From assembly GCA_937915145.1 (NCBI GenBank), contig CALDNT010000020.1, positions 1 to 40,558 of the forward strand: a stretch of 40,558 nucleotides of DNA, in the 5' to 3' direction. Shown piece by piece: positions 23,608 to 32,047 of this stretch (its first letter is position 1; the number at the start of each line of letters is the position of its first letter). The notes below the pieces were generated by a model that was not told where the DNA came from, made no database searches, and saw only the letters and a list, made by a program, of their open reading frames with translations. Origin of the DNA: an uncultured Reyranella sp. (lineage in GTDB: Bacteria; Pseudomonadota; Alphaproteobacteria; Reyranellales; Reyranellaceae). The position numbers and the translations under genes are program-made.

Positions 23608-26600
23608 ATGCGATTGCATACCAAGATCGGTTTGATCGCCGCGTCAGTGGTTGGCGTGGCATTGCTCGCGGCGGCAGCGGTGCCGTACGTCGTGGACGTC
23701 GATGCCTACAAGCCGGCCATAGTCAATGCCGTCAAGGAAGCGACCGGGCGCGAGCTGGTGATCGAGGGGCCGATGAAACTCTCGATGTTTCCGCGGCCCC
23801 GGATCAGCGCCCGCCGCGTCCATTTCGCCAATGCCGTCGGCGGCACCGGCGCCCAGATGGTCGACGTGCGCTGGATCGGTGCCTCGCCGTCGTGGTGGGC
23901 GCTGTTGCGCGGCAGCGTCGAGATCGACCGCCTTACCCTCGCCGAGCCCGTCATCGTACTCGAGAGCGACGCCCATGGCCGACCGAACTGGGACTTCGCG
24001 CCGGGCGCAGGCGCCAGCCAACCGGCCGGCGCTCCCGCCAGTGGCCTGCATATGGCGATCGGCCGACTGCGCATCGTGCGGGGAACGATCAGCTACACCG
24101 ATCCGCGCAATGCCAAGACCATTCGGGCCGAGGCCGTCGATCTGACGGCCGCGGTTGGTTCCTTCGAGGGCCCGATTTCGATGACCGGCACGGCGACCGT
24201 CAACGGCGTGCCGCTTGCGCTCGACATCAAAGTGAGCGAGCCCTCGCCGCGAGGTCACGAGGTGGCGGTCAAGCTGAAGGTCGAGAGCGGCACCCTCGAT
24301 TTTTCCGGCCGCGTCGACAAGATCGGCCCCGACGCCGAGGTGACCGGCAAGCTGTCGATCGCGGCCGGCCGACTGTCGAGGTTCATCGCCGTCATCCTTC
24401 GGGCCGTCGGAGAGCAGTCGATCGAGAACGACAGTTCCGCGGTCGGCCGGTTCACCTTCGATGGCGGCATCGAGTATTCGCCACGCCGTCTTGCGCTCTC
24501 GGATTTCCGGATGTCGATGGCGGGTGAGACCGCCTCGGGAACGCTCGCCCTGACGCCAGGGCCGACGCCCAAGTTCGACGGCCACGTCTCGTTGCCCAAG
24601 GTCGATCTGGAGAAGTGGCGTGTCCTGCTGGAACAGCCTGGACTCTTTCAGCCGGAGGCCAAGACACCTGAAGCCAAGACACCTGCGGTCAAGACACCTG
24701 CGGTCAAGACACCTGCGGTCAAGACACCGCCTGCCAACACGCCAGCCGCCAAGGCCGCGTCCGCCAAAGCGCCGCCCGTCAAGGCGCCGGTCGCCGCCGC
24801 GCCGAACTCGAGCGCGGTGCCGTTCGACGCACAGGTGTCGCTCGATATCGCCGAAGTTGTCTACCGCAAGGGCACCGTTCGCGATCTTTCGCTGGTTCTC
24901 GACATTCGCGACGGCGTCGTTGCCGTGCCCCGGGCGCGCGCCATCCTGCCGGGGGACATGGTCCTTCAGGCGTCGTCGTCCGCCATCGGCGATCCGGCCA
25001 AGCCGTTCGCCAATGGCGAGCTCAGCCTGGTCGGTGCCAGGTTTCGCGAGACGCTGGCATGGCTCGATATCGACATATCGGGCGTGCCCGAAGACCGGCT
25101 GCAGGCGCTGGAGCTGCACGGCAAGTTCGTGTCCGCGGCAGGCAAGGTGCAGGTGAGCGATGCCGCAATCGCGGTCGACGGCACAAGCGGGACGGGCAGC
25201 GGCGTCGTGACGTTCGGCAAGTCGCTCGTGGCGTCGGCGCAGATCCAGTTCGAACAGATCGATCTCGATCCCTACGTGCCCTCGAGTCCCGAGCCGTGGA
25301 CATTGCCCGACCTGGCGGCAACTCCTGTTGCGGCGGAGGCGGTGCCGTCCGCCGTGCCGCTGCCCAGCTTCAGCGTGAAGGCCAAGGTGGCCAAGCTCCT
25401 CTACCGTGGCCAGCCGTTGAAGGGCGTCGAAGCCGACCTGGTGGTGCAGGGCAATCATCTCAAGCTGAACGTGGTCAAGGTCGCCGATCTCCTGGGCGCG
25501 AAGTTCAGCCTGAGCGGCTCGGTGAACGATTTCGGCACGGTGCCGCGCTTCGACCTGATGTTCAGCACGACGATGCCCGATGCCGATCGCGTGTTCGACT
25601 ATGCCGGCCTGCCGAAATTCATGAACGGCAAGATCGGCAACGCTGCCGCCACAGGTCATGCGACCGGCACGATGGCGGCGCTCGCCGTGCGCGACGCGAC
25701 CGTGACCATGCTGGGGATCACCGCGCGTGCGGCAGGCAGCGTCGTCCTCGGTTCGGATTTTCGCTTCGACCTTGGGCGCTTCTCGCTGCAGACGGACGAC
25801 GTCAGCCGGCTGGTTTCAGTGGCCACCGGCAGCCCCCAGTCGGGGCTCGGCGCGGTATCGGCCACCGGTACTTTCAAGGGCACTTCATCACGCGCCGCGT
25901 TCAACGGCGAGTTGACGGCACTGGGCAGCGCGATGACCGGTACGATCGACACCACGCTGGGTGCACGGCCCAACATTACCGCGACGTTGCAGGTCCCCGG
26001 CACGATCGACATCGACCAGTGGCTGGGCGTCGCGGCCAGCCCGGTCCCCGCGACCGTGTCGCGCGTCGTGCCCGGGACCGCGCTGCCGGTGGTGGCGCCG
26101 CCCTTGCCGGGTGGTGCGCCGCGCACATCGACCGCCAAGCCCATCGACCTCTCGGGGTTCCGCGCCTTCGACGCTTCGCTCGCGCTTTTCACCCAGTCGA
26201 TCGTGGTCAGCTCGCTGCGAGTCAACTACGGCGACCTCACGGCGACCCTCAGGAACGGCGTTCTCAAGGTTTCCAAGCTCACCGGTCAGTTCTTCGGCGG
26301 CGCGGTCGATTTCACCGGCACGGTCGACGCCTCGAAGGCCAGGCTGGCGGTCGATCTGTCGGGCAGCCTGCAGGGCATTCATTTCGGCGAGATGCTACAG
26401 GGCGCCGGCGGCACGAACGCGTTTGGCAACAGCGACCTCATGGTGGCGATCGACGGTAAGATGAGCGTCATGGAGATCGGGCTCGAGGGCAGCGGCAATT
26501 CGCTCGAGGAAATCCGCGATTCCCTGGTCGGCCGCGGGCAGGTCGAAGGCACGCTCCGTCCCGCGGTCGTCAAGGGTTCGCTCGGTCTGGCGTCGTTCGC

Positions 26601-26913
26601 CGCCGACGTCGGCGGCATTTTCAGCACGCAGATGGCCTTCGGTTCGGCGGTGTTGCAGGGCTTCATCAGAAACCCGAGCTCGGTCAAGGGAGAGCTGGTG
26701 CTCCACGGCGGCACCCTCACCCTGCACGATCACACGGTCCAGAGCGACAACGCCATTGCCACCATCACCAGTCGGACCGACCTCATCCAGGCAATCACCG
26801 ATACGACGATCGCCGTCGACAGCGGTGCCCGGCAGGGGGCGGAATACATCATGACCGTGCGTGGCCCGGTGGACTCGCCCACCATGAACGTCCAGCGCGG
26901 TCCTGGACGCTGA
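23608..26913 (+). CDS. AsmA-family envelope protein with a Pro/Lys/Ala repeat linker
   Basis: The 1101-residue protein has an N-terminal membrane helix (about 7-29) followed by D-V-D-A-Y-K-P-A-I-V and G-R-E-L-V-I-E-G-P, the AsmA start. Long beta-rich segments typical of bridge-like lipid-transfer proteins of the AsmA/TamB group follow, and the C-terminal AsmA-like domain holds the F-F-G-G-A-V-D-F-T-G and F-G-S-A-V-L-Q-G-F segments. AsmA proteins sit in the inner membrane and affect outer-membrane lipid homeostasis. Residues about 352-399 form a low-complexity linker built on K-T-P-A-V, encoded by near-perfect 15-bp repeats. An inverted repeat (23571-23595) sits in the leader. ATG 23608 has a weak Shine-Dalgarno. 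Confidence 0.9.
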   Translation: MRLHTKIGLIAASVVGVALLAAAAVPYVVDVDAYKPAIVNAVKEATGRELVIEGPMKLSMFPRPRISARRVHFANAVGGTGAQMVDVRWIGASPSWWALLRGSVEIDRLTLAEPVIVLESDAHGRPNWDFAPGAGASQPAGAPASGLHMAIGRLRIVRGTISYTDPRNAKTIRAEAVDLTAAVGSFEGPISMTGTATVNGVPLALDIKVSEPSPRGHEVAVKLKVESGTLDFSGRVDKIGPDAEVTGKLSIAAGRLSRFIAVILRAVGEQSIENDSSAVGRFTFDGGIEYSPRRLALSDFRMSMAGETASGTLALTPGPTPKFDGHVSLPKVDLEKWRVLLEQPGLFQPEAKTPEAKTPAVKTPAVKTPAVKTPPANTPAAKAASAKAPPVKAPVAAAPNSSAVPFDAQVSLDIAEVVYRKGTVRDLSLVLDIRDGVVAVPRARAILPGDMVLQASSSAIGDPAKPFANGELSLVGARFRETLAWLDIDISGVPEDRLQALELHGKFVSAAGKVQVSDAAIAVDGTSGTGSGVVTFGKSLVASAQIQFEQIDLDPYVPSSPEPWTLPDLAATPVAAEAVPSAVPLPSFSVKAKVAKLLYRGQPLKGVEADLVVQGNHLKLNVVKVADLLGAKFSLSGSVNDFGTVPRFDLMFSTTMPDADRVFDYAGLPKFMNGKIGNAAATGHATGTMAALAVRDATVTMLGITARAAGSVVLGSDFRFDLGRFSLQTDDVSRLVSVATGSPQSGLGAVSATGTFKGTSSRAAFNGELTALGSAMTGTIDTTLGARPNITATLQVPGTIDIDQWLGVAASPVPATVSRVVPGTALPVVAPPLPGGAPRTSTAKPIDLSGFRAFDASLALFTQSIVVSSLRVNYGDLTATLRNGVLKVSKLTGQFFGGAVDFTGTVDASKARLAVDLSGSLQGIHFGEMLQGAGGTNAFGNSDLMVAIDGKMSVMEIGLEGSGNSLEEIRDSLVGRGQVEGTLRPAVVKGSLGLASFAADVGGIFSTQMAFGSAVLQGFIRNPSSVKGELVLHGGTLTLHDHTVQSDNAIATITSRTDLIQAITDTTIAVDSGARQGAEYIMTVRGPVDSPTMNVQRGPGR
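24661..24735 (+). repeat. 15-bp tandem repeat encoding K-T-P-A-V
   Basis: Five 15-base units are in frame. The three at 24676-24720 are identical (AAGACACCTGCGGTC); the two flanking units are degenerate. They code for a proline/lysine linker in the AsmA protein. Identity at the DNA level suggests recent slippage, so unit number may vary between strains. Confidence 0.9.
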
Positions 26914-26939
26914 GTTTGCGCCCGGCTGGGCCGGCTCAG
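26910..26939. terminator. Possible hairpin between AsmA and DsbA-like genes
   Basis: CCGGC-TGG-GCCGG (26922-26934) forms a stem, extended by CTGAG (26910-26914) with CTCAG (26935-26939). Both stop codons lie in the outer stem. No T-tract; a bidirectional terminator is possible. Confidence 0.3.
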
Positions 26940-27607
26940 GCGGCGCGGTTCTTCAAGGTTTCCCAGGCGCGATGGAACGACTGCGCCATCTCCTCGGCCG
27001 GTACCGCGCCGGAGAACAGGACATGGCCCTGCAGCGCGAAGCTCGGCACACCCTGGATGCCGGCATTGCGCGCCATCTGATCGCCCGCCAGCACTTCCTT
27101 GCGCCCTTCGTCACCGGCCAGCATCGCCAGCACTTCGTCGCGGTCGAGACCGCCCTCGGCGCCGAGCCCGGCCAGGATCTGTGCATCGCCGATATCGGCG
27201 CCATTGCAGAAATAGCCCTTGAACAGGGCCTCGACGACGCCGTCCTGCACGTCTTTCTGGCCGGCGAGGCGGATCACGCGATGGGCGTTCACGGTATTGG
27301 GCGTACGCGTCAGGCGCTCGAAATGAAAGTCGAGGCCGACCGTGGCGGCGGTCTCGGTGAGACGCTGGTCGAGTTGCTGCGAACGTTCGAGGCTGCCGAA
27401 CTTGGCGATCCGGTACTGCTGACGTTCGACGCCCTCAGGCGGCATCTCGGGGTTGAGCTGGAACGGGTGCCAGGCGACGGCGAAGCCCAGTTGCTGCTTT
27501 TCAAGGATATCGAGCGCACGCTCGAGCTGGCGCTTGCCGACGTAGCACCACGGGCAGATCGCGTCGGATATGATGTCGATACGGCCGACAACCGGAGCCT
27601 TGTCCAT
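26936..27607 (-). CDS. DsbA-family (FrnE-like) thioredoxin-fold oxidoreductase
   Basis: The 223-residue protein has C18-P-W-C21 in D-A-I-C-P-W-C-Y-V-G-K, the active-site dithiol of FrnE/2-hydroxychromene-isomerase-like DsbA relatives. Also seen are H-P-F-Q-L-N-P-E-M, A-H-R-V-I-R-L-A and a cis-proline-type G-V-P-S-F-A. There is no signal peptide, so it is cytosolic, and a role in thiol exchange or glutathione-type chemistry is likely. ATG 27607 is chosen since the longer frame to 27910 runs across the start region of the divergent SDR gene. It converges with AsmA. Confidence 0.93.
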   Translation of the reverse strand: MDKAPVVGRIDIISDAICPWCYVGKRQLERALDILEKQQLGFAVAWHPFQLNPEMPPEGVERQQYRIAKFGSLERSQQLDQRLTETAATVGLDFHFERLTRTPNTVNAHRVIRLAGQKDVQDGVVEALFKGYFCNGADIGDAQILAGLGAEGGLDRDEVLAMLAGDEGRKEVLAGDQMARNAGIQGVPSFALQGHVLFSGAVPAEEMAQSFHRAWETLKNRAA

Positions 27608-27677
27608 GGCGTGATCCTTTTTGTTGGGTCGAATTAGCGTATACCTGAGCCCATTTCGGGGCAACGAGGGCAAGCCG

Positions 27678-28379
27678 ATGGACAAGCCGACATATCGTTC
27701 CGCATTGATCGTGGGCACCGGACCGGGGCTCAGCGCCTCACTGGCGCGCCTGTTCACCAGGAACGGTCTCGCCGTAGCGGTGGCCGCGCGCCAGACCGAC
27801 AAGCTCGCGGCCTTGGTCAAGGAGACCGGCGCGGCGGCACATGCCTGCAACGCTGCCGATCCGAAGGACGTCGCCGGGCTCTTCGAGACGCTCGACGCCC
27901 AGGGCCGCACGCCCGACGTCGTGGTCTACAATGCGAGCAACCGGGTGAGGGGCCCGCTGGTCGAGCTGTCGCCCGACGACGTCAGGCGCGCCATCGACAT
28001 CAGCGCGTTCGGCGCCTTCCTGGTCTCGCAGCAGGCCGCACGCCGCATGCTGGCGAAGAACCACGGCGCCATTCTGCTCTCCGGCGCCACCGCGGGCGTA
28101 AAGGGCTTCGCGCTCTCGGCCACCTTCGCCATGGGCAAGTTCGCGCTACGCGGCCTTGCCCAGTCGATGGCGCGCGAACTCAGCCCCAAGGGCATCCACG
28201 TCGCCCATTTCGTGATCGACGGCGGCATCCGCAGTGCGGCGCGCCCGGTGCCGGCCGACGCGCCCGATAGCTTGCTCGATCCCGACGCCATCGCCGAGAC
28301 CTATTGGGCGACGCTGCAGCAGCACCGCAGTGCCTGGAGCTGGGAGATCGAAGTCAGGCCGTGGGTGGAGAAGTTCTAG
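27678..28379 (+). CDS. Atypical short-chain dehydrogenase/reductase (Phe in place of catalytic Tyr)
   Basis: The 233-residue protein has the Rossmann fold start A-L-I-V-G-T-G-P-G-L-S-A-S-L-A-R. In place of Y-x-x-x-K the sequence reads F150-A-M-G-K154, with S about 137 in L-L-S-G-A-T-A-G. Losing the tyrosine usually abolishes or alters reductase activity, so it may be a binding or regulatory SDR, or use another acid. ATG 27678 gives the expected N-terminus. It is divergent from the DsbA-like gene (70 bases between starts) and converges on the HAD gene. Fold is secure, catalysis is doubtful. Confidence 0.88.
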   Translation: MDKPTYRSALIVGTGPGLSASLARLFTRNGLAVAVAARQTDKLAALVKETGAAAHACNAADPKDVAGLFETLDAQGRTPDVVVYNASNRVRGPLVELSPDDVRRAIDISAFGAFLVSQQAARRMLAKNHGAILLSGATAGVKGFALSATFAMGKFALRGLAQSMARELSPKGIHVAHFVIDGGIRSAARPVPADAPDSLLDPDAIAETYWATLQQHRSAWSWEIEVRPWVEKF

Positions 28380-28388
28380 TCGAGAATT

Positions 28389-29051
28389 CTAGAACGCAGC
28401 TTCCAGGAGCCGCCGGGCCTCGTGCAGGTCGCCCAGCACGCGCACGCACTTGCCGCGGACCTCGGGCAGCGGCTGGAGGATGTCGGGCACGAAGAAGGCC
28501 ATGGTGCCGGCGGCGTGTGCGGCGGTGAGGCCGACATTGGAATCCTCGAAGGCGATGCAGCGCCCGGGTGCCACGCCAAGACGGCGGGCGGCCTCGAGAT
28601 AGACATCGGGCTCGGGCTTGGCGTGGACCACGTCGTCGCGCGTCGCCAGCGCCTGGAAGCGGTCGAGAAGCCCGGCGCGGCCGAGATGGTGCTCGGCCGT
28701 GGTGCGACCGGCCGAGGTAGCGACGGCACGCGGGATACCGCGCGCTTCCAGGAAATCCAGCAGTTCGACGGCGCCTGGCTTCACCGGGATACGCTCGTCG
28801 AGCAGTTCGCGGATGTTGGTGGAGAAATGGCCGCGAAAGGTCTCGATGCTGAAGTCCGCGCCATAGAACGCCTGAATCATCAGATTGCATTCGCGCCCCG
28901 GCACGCCAACCATCGCGTGGCAGAGTGTCAGCGGCATCTCGAGGTCGAGCCGCCTTGCCGCCGCCTGCATGGCCTGGATATAGAGCGCCTCGGTATCGAG
29001 CAGCAGACCGTCCATGTCGAAAAGAGCGGCCTCGACGGGTTCCTTGAGCAT
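28389..29051 (-). CDS. HAD-superfamily phosphatase, beta-phosphoglucomutase-like
   Basis: The 220-residue protein shows HAD motif I F-D-M-D-G-L-L-L-D-T (nucleophile Asp12, acid Asp14), motif II in V-A-T-S-A-G-R-T, Lys in H-A-K-P-E-P-D-V-Y and motif IV in F-E-D-S-N-V-G. The small helical cap is typical of phosphatases and sugar-phosphate mutases of the PGMB group. It acts on a small cytosolic phosphomonoester; which one cannot be said. It converges on the SDR gene, with both stop codons in an inverted repeat. Confidence 0.93.
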   Translation of the reverse strand: MLKEPVEAALFDMDGLLLDTEALYIQAMQAAARRLDLEMPLTLCHAMVGVPGRECNLMIQAFYGADFSIETFRGHFSTNIRELLDERIPVKPGAVELLDFLEARGIPRAVATSAGRTTAEHHLGRAGLLDRFQALATRDDVVHAKPEPDVYLEAARRLGVAPGRCIAFEDSNVGLTAAHAAGTMAFFVPDILQPLPEVRGKCVRVLGDLHEARRLLEAAF

Positions 29052-29100
29052 GCTTTCGTTCTAAGCTCCACGCCGCAAACCGCAAGCGGGAGAAAATTTC

Positions 29101-29451
29101 ATGCGCATCCATAACCTATATGTCGACGAAAAAGGCGAAACTCACTTCCGTGACATCGAAGTCGAGTGGAAGAACGAGGGACGCGGCGGCAAGACGTCGG
29201 CGACTCTGCCGGCGACCGGCATCATCTTCCGCGAGACGCCGGGCAGCTATGACTATGAGTGGCATCCCGCCCCGCGGCGGCAATACATCATCAACCTCGA
29301 CGCCGGCGTCTCGATCCAGGCAAGCGACGGCGAGACCCGCATCATCGCCGCCGGCGAGGTCATCCTGGTCGAGGACACGCACGGCAAAGGCCATTGCTCG
29401 AAGGCCATCGAAGGCAAGCTGCGCCACTCCATTTTTGTGCCGATCGAATAG
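29101..29451 (+). CDS. Small cupin-fold protein
   Basis: The 116-residue protein is a one-barrel cupin. Segments are G-S-Y-D-Y-E-W-H-P-A-P-R-R-Q-Y-I-I-N-L and G-E-V-I-L-V-E-D-T-H-G-K-G-H, where the histidines of the classic metal site are only partly present. It lies nine bases before the aminotransferase, so it is probably part of the same transcript, and may bind or protect its substrate or product. No signal peptide; I cannot name the ligand. Confidence 0.85.
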   Translation: MRIHNLYVDEKGETHFRDIEVEWKNEGRGGKTSATLPATGIIFRETPGSYDYEWHPAPRRQYIINLDAGVSIQASDGETRIIAAGEVILVEDTHGKGHCSKAIEGKLRHSIFVPIE

Positions 29452-29460
29452 GGACTCGCC

Positions 29461-30744
29461 ATGAACATCCAGACACCCGTCGACCCGACCAACGATCTCG
29501 TCGAAACCGCCAGGCGCGTGCTGCCCGGCGGCAGCTTCGGCAACATGCCGGCCGAGGTAATCCTGAAGGAGGGCAAGGGCGGCCGGGTCTGGGACGAGGC
29601 CGGCAAGGAATACGTCGACTTCCTGCTGGGTTCGGGGCCGATGTTCGTGGGCCACGCCCATCCCGAGGTGACGGCGGCAGTGCAGGCGCAGGTGCCGCTC
29701 GGCACCACCTTCTTCGGCAACAACCGCCACGGCATCGCGCTGGCCGAGGCGATCGTCGAGGCGGTACCCTGCGCCGAGCAGGTACGCTTCGTCTGCTCCG
29801 GCACCGAGGCCGATCTCTACGCCATGCGGGCGGCACGCGCCTTCCGCAAGCGTGACAAGATCCTGAAGTTCGAGGGCGGCTACCACGGCATGAGCGACTA
29901 TGCGCTGATGTCGCTGGCGCCCAAGAAGCCCGGCAACTTTCCGCGGCCGGCGCCCGATTCGGCCGGCATCCCCAAGTCGGTGCAGGACGAGATGCTGGTG
30001 GCGGCCTTCAACGACATCGAGATGGTCGAGAGCCTGATCCGCGAGCAGAAGGACGAGCTGGCGGGCGTCATCGTCGAGCCGTTTCAGCGCCTGATCCCGC
30101 CGCAGCCGGGTTTCCTGCAGGCGTTGCGCCGCGTCACCGCCGAACACGGAATTCCTCTGATCTTCGACGAGGTCGTGACCGGCTTCCGCTTCGCCTACGG
30201 CGGTGCCCAGGAATACTACGGCGTGACGCCCGATCTCTGCACACTGGGCAAGATCGTGGGCGGCGGCTTTGCGCTGGCCGCCATCGCCGGCCGCGCCGAC
30301 ATCATGGCGCACTTCGACCGCCTCGCCATGGCCGACGAGGATTTCCTGTTCCAGGTCGGCACGCTCTCGGGCAATCCGGTCGCCGCCGTCGCGGGCCTCG
30401 CCACGCTCGACATCCTGAAGCGCCCCGGCACCTACGAGCAGGTGTTCGCCACGGGTCGCGAGTTGATGGGCACGCTGCAGGAGCTGATGAACAAGGCGGG
30501 CATCAAGGCGCAGGTGGTGGGCGAGCCGCCGCTGTTCGACATCGTCTTCACCGACCATCCGATCAAGGATTATCGCGACACGCTGAAGGCCGACACGGCG
30601 ATATTGAAGCGCTTCAACCAGGCGCTGCGCGGCCGCGGCATCATGAAGGGCGAGAGCAAGTACTACGTCAGCGTTGCCCACACCCGCGCCGACATCGACC
30701 ACACGATCGGCGCGTGGAAGGAGGCGATAGAGGAGCTGAAGTGA
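29461..30744 (+). CDS. Class III PLP-dependent aminotransferase (glutamate-1-semialdehyde aminomutase-like)
   Basis: The 427-residue cytosolic enzyme has the PLP lysine K264 in T-L-G-K-I-V-G-G-G-F and the Asp partner in L-I-F-D-E-V-V-T-G-F-R. Also seen are C-S-G-T-E-A-D-L-Y-A-M-R and G-G-Y-H-G-M-S-D-Y. The overall pattern resembles HemL, but the neighbourhood (cupin, GFA protein, methyltransferase) is not that of tetrapyrrole synthesis, so amine or semialdehyde catabolism is equally possible. The stop overlaps the GFA start as GTGA. Confidence 0.92.
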   Translation: MNIQTPVDPTNDLVETARRVLPGGSFGNMPAEVILKEGKGGRVWDEAGKEYVDFLLGSGPMFVGHAHPEVTAAVQAQVPLGTTFFGNNRHGIALAEAIVEAVPCAEQVRFVCSGTEADLYAMRAARAFRKRDKILKFEGGYHGMSDYALMSLAPKKPGNFPRPAPDSAGIPKSVQDEMLVAAFNDIEMVESLIREQKDELAGVIVEPFQRLIPPQPGFLQALRRVTAEHGIPLIFDEVVTGFRFAYGGAQEYYGVTPDLCTLGKIVGGGFALAAIAGRADIMAHFDRLAMADEDFLFQVGTLSGNPVAAVAGLATLDILKRPGTYEQVFATGRELMGTLQELMNKAGIKAQVVGEPPLFDIVFTDHPIKDYRDTLKADTAILKRFNQALRGRGIMKGESKYYVSVAHTRADIDHTIGAWKEAIEELK

Positions 30745-31259
30745 AGAAGGTCACCCTGGCCGATAAGACACGGGCGGCATCTGCAGAGTCCGTGTCGGGT
30801 CAATGTCTTTGCGGCGCCGTGGAGATCGAGATCGAGACCCCGGCGCGATGGGCGTGGCACGATCACTGCGGTGCGACGCGACGGGCTCATGGCGCCGCCT
30901 ATGCGACCTACGTCGGCAGCTGGCGCAAGCGCTTTCGGGTGACCAGGGGCTCCGCCGGGATCACGCGCTTCAAGGACGAGGCGACCGGGACGACCAGAAG
31001 CTTCTGCGCCCGCTGCGGCACGCCGCTCCTCTACGAACGGGCCCGTTCGGCACACATGGTCAATATCCCTCGCGCGCTGTTCACGGGCCGCACGGGCCGG
31101 GAACCTCGCTATCACGTCGCCATCGACGAACTGCAGGATTGGACGTACCTCGGCCAACCGCTGGTTCCCCTCAAGGGCTTTCCCGGGGTCGTGTGGGAGC
31201 GCCCGACGAGGAACCCGACCCGGAAGAAGCGGGGCCCCTTGAGCGGAGGTTGGCCCTGA
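30741..31259 (+). CDS. GFA-family (glutathione-dependent formaldehyde-activating-like) protein with altered zinc sites
   Basis: The 172-residue protein has C-L-C-G-A-V-E-I near 24-31 and C-A-R-C-G-T-P-L-L-Y near residue 92, as in the GFA family of zinc proteins. In the middle, where a C-H-C-x-x-C is usual, it reads H-D-H-C-G-A-T-R-R-A-H-G, so two of the cysteines are replaced by D and T. The structural zinc may be retained with one site altered. GTG 30741 overlaps the aminotransferase stop. The reaction cannot be inferred from family membership. Confidence 0.85.
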   Translation: MKKVTLADKTRAASAESVSGQCLCGAVEIEIETPARWAWHDHCGATRRAHGAAYATYVGSWRKRFRVTRGSAGITRFKDEATGTTRSFCARCGTPLLYERARSAHMVNIPRALFTGRTGREPRYHVAIDELQDWTYLGQPLVPLKGFPGVVWERPTRNPTRKKRGPLSGGWP

Positions 31260-32032
31260 GCATCGACTTTCACGCAGCCGCGAACCGCTACAGCTATGCC
31301 GGCAGGGAGGTGCAGCCCGATTGGGCCGCCCTCATGCGGTCGCTGGTCGACCCTGCGGCCAAGCGAGTGGCCGACATCGGCTGTGGTGGCGGCATCTATA
31401 GTGCGGCATGGACGGATCTCGGCGCGGCGCAAGTCACGGGCGTCGACTTTTCGGCCGAGATGGTGCGCACGGCGACCGAGAAGAACCACGGGCGGGCCAA
31501 TATTGTCTTCAGGCAAGGCGATGCGCTGGCCACCGGACTGCCGTCCGAAAGCGCGGACATCGTATTCGAGCGCGCGCTGATCCATCATCTGACGGACTAT
31601 GACGCCTGCTTCCGCGAAGCCGGGCGGCTTCTGGTCCGGGGCGGCCAGGCGATCGTGCAGGATCGCACGCCGGAGGATGTCGCGCTTCCCGGATCGCCCG
31701 AGCACATCAGGGGCTACTTCTTTGAATGCTTTCCCCGGCTGCTGGAGGCCGAGCGGGCACGACGTCCGGCGAGCCAGGCGGTTGAGCATGCTCTGGGCCG
31801 CTCCGGCTTCGGCGCGCTGCGGACCGTCACTATTTGGGAAACGCGGAAGCGCCACGACGATTTTCGCGGCCTTGGGGCAGATCTCCGCGGTCGCGTCGGG
31901 CGGTCGATCCTGCACGCGCTCACCGATGCGGAACTGAACCAACTGGTCGAGTTCATCGGTCAACGCCTGCCCGCGAACGCGCCCGTCGTGGAAAGGGACC
32001 GGTGGACGGTCTGGTCCGGCACGAAGACCTAG
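31250..32032 (+). CDS. Class I SAM-dependent methyltransferase
   Basis: The protein has about 260 residues. Motif I is V-A-D-I-G-C-G-G-G-I-Y-S-A-A-W, followed by V-T-G-V-D-F-S-A-E-M-V (acidic end of strand 2) and the D-A-L-A-T-G-L-P segment. S-A-D-I-V-F-E-R-A-L-I-H-H-L resembles the post-motif region of UbiE/Methyltransf_11 proteins. It transfers a methyl group from SAM in the cytosol, substrate unknown. Start TTG 31250 directly follows GGAGG and overlaps the GFA gene by 10 bases; the long upstream extension is an out-of-frame shadow of that gene. CTG 31256 is an alternative with better spacing. Confidence 0.9.
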   Translation: MALSIDFHAAANRYSYAGREVQPDWAALMRSLVDPAAKRVADIGCGGGIYSAAWTDLGAAQVTGVDFSAEMVRTATEKNHGRANIVFRQGDALATGLPSESADIVFERALIHHLTDYDACFREAGRLLVRGGQAIVQDRTPEDVALPGSPEHIRGYFFECFPRLLEAERARRPASQAVEHALGRSGFGALRTVTIWETRKRHDDFRGLGADLRGRVGRSILHALTDAELNQLVEFIGQRLPANAPVVERDRWTVWSGTKT

Positions 32033-32047
32033 ACCAGCCCCGGGACT

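Noticed and set aside
24661-24735. Possible CRISPR or non-coding repeat array
   Set aside because: The units are 15 bases, contiguous without spacers, in frame and code for a proline linker in AsmA.
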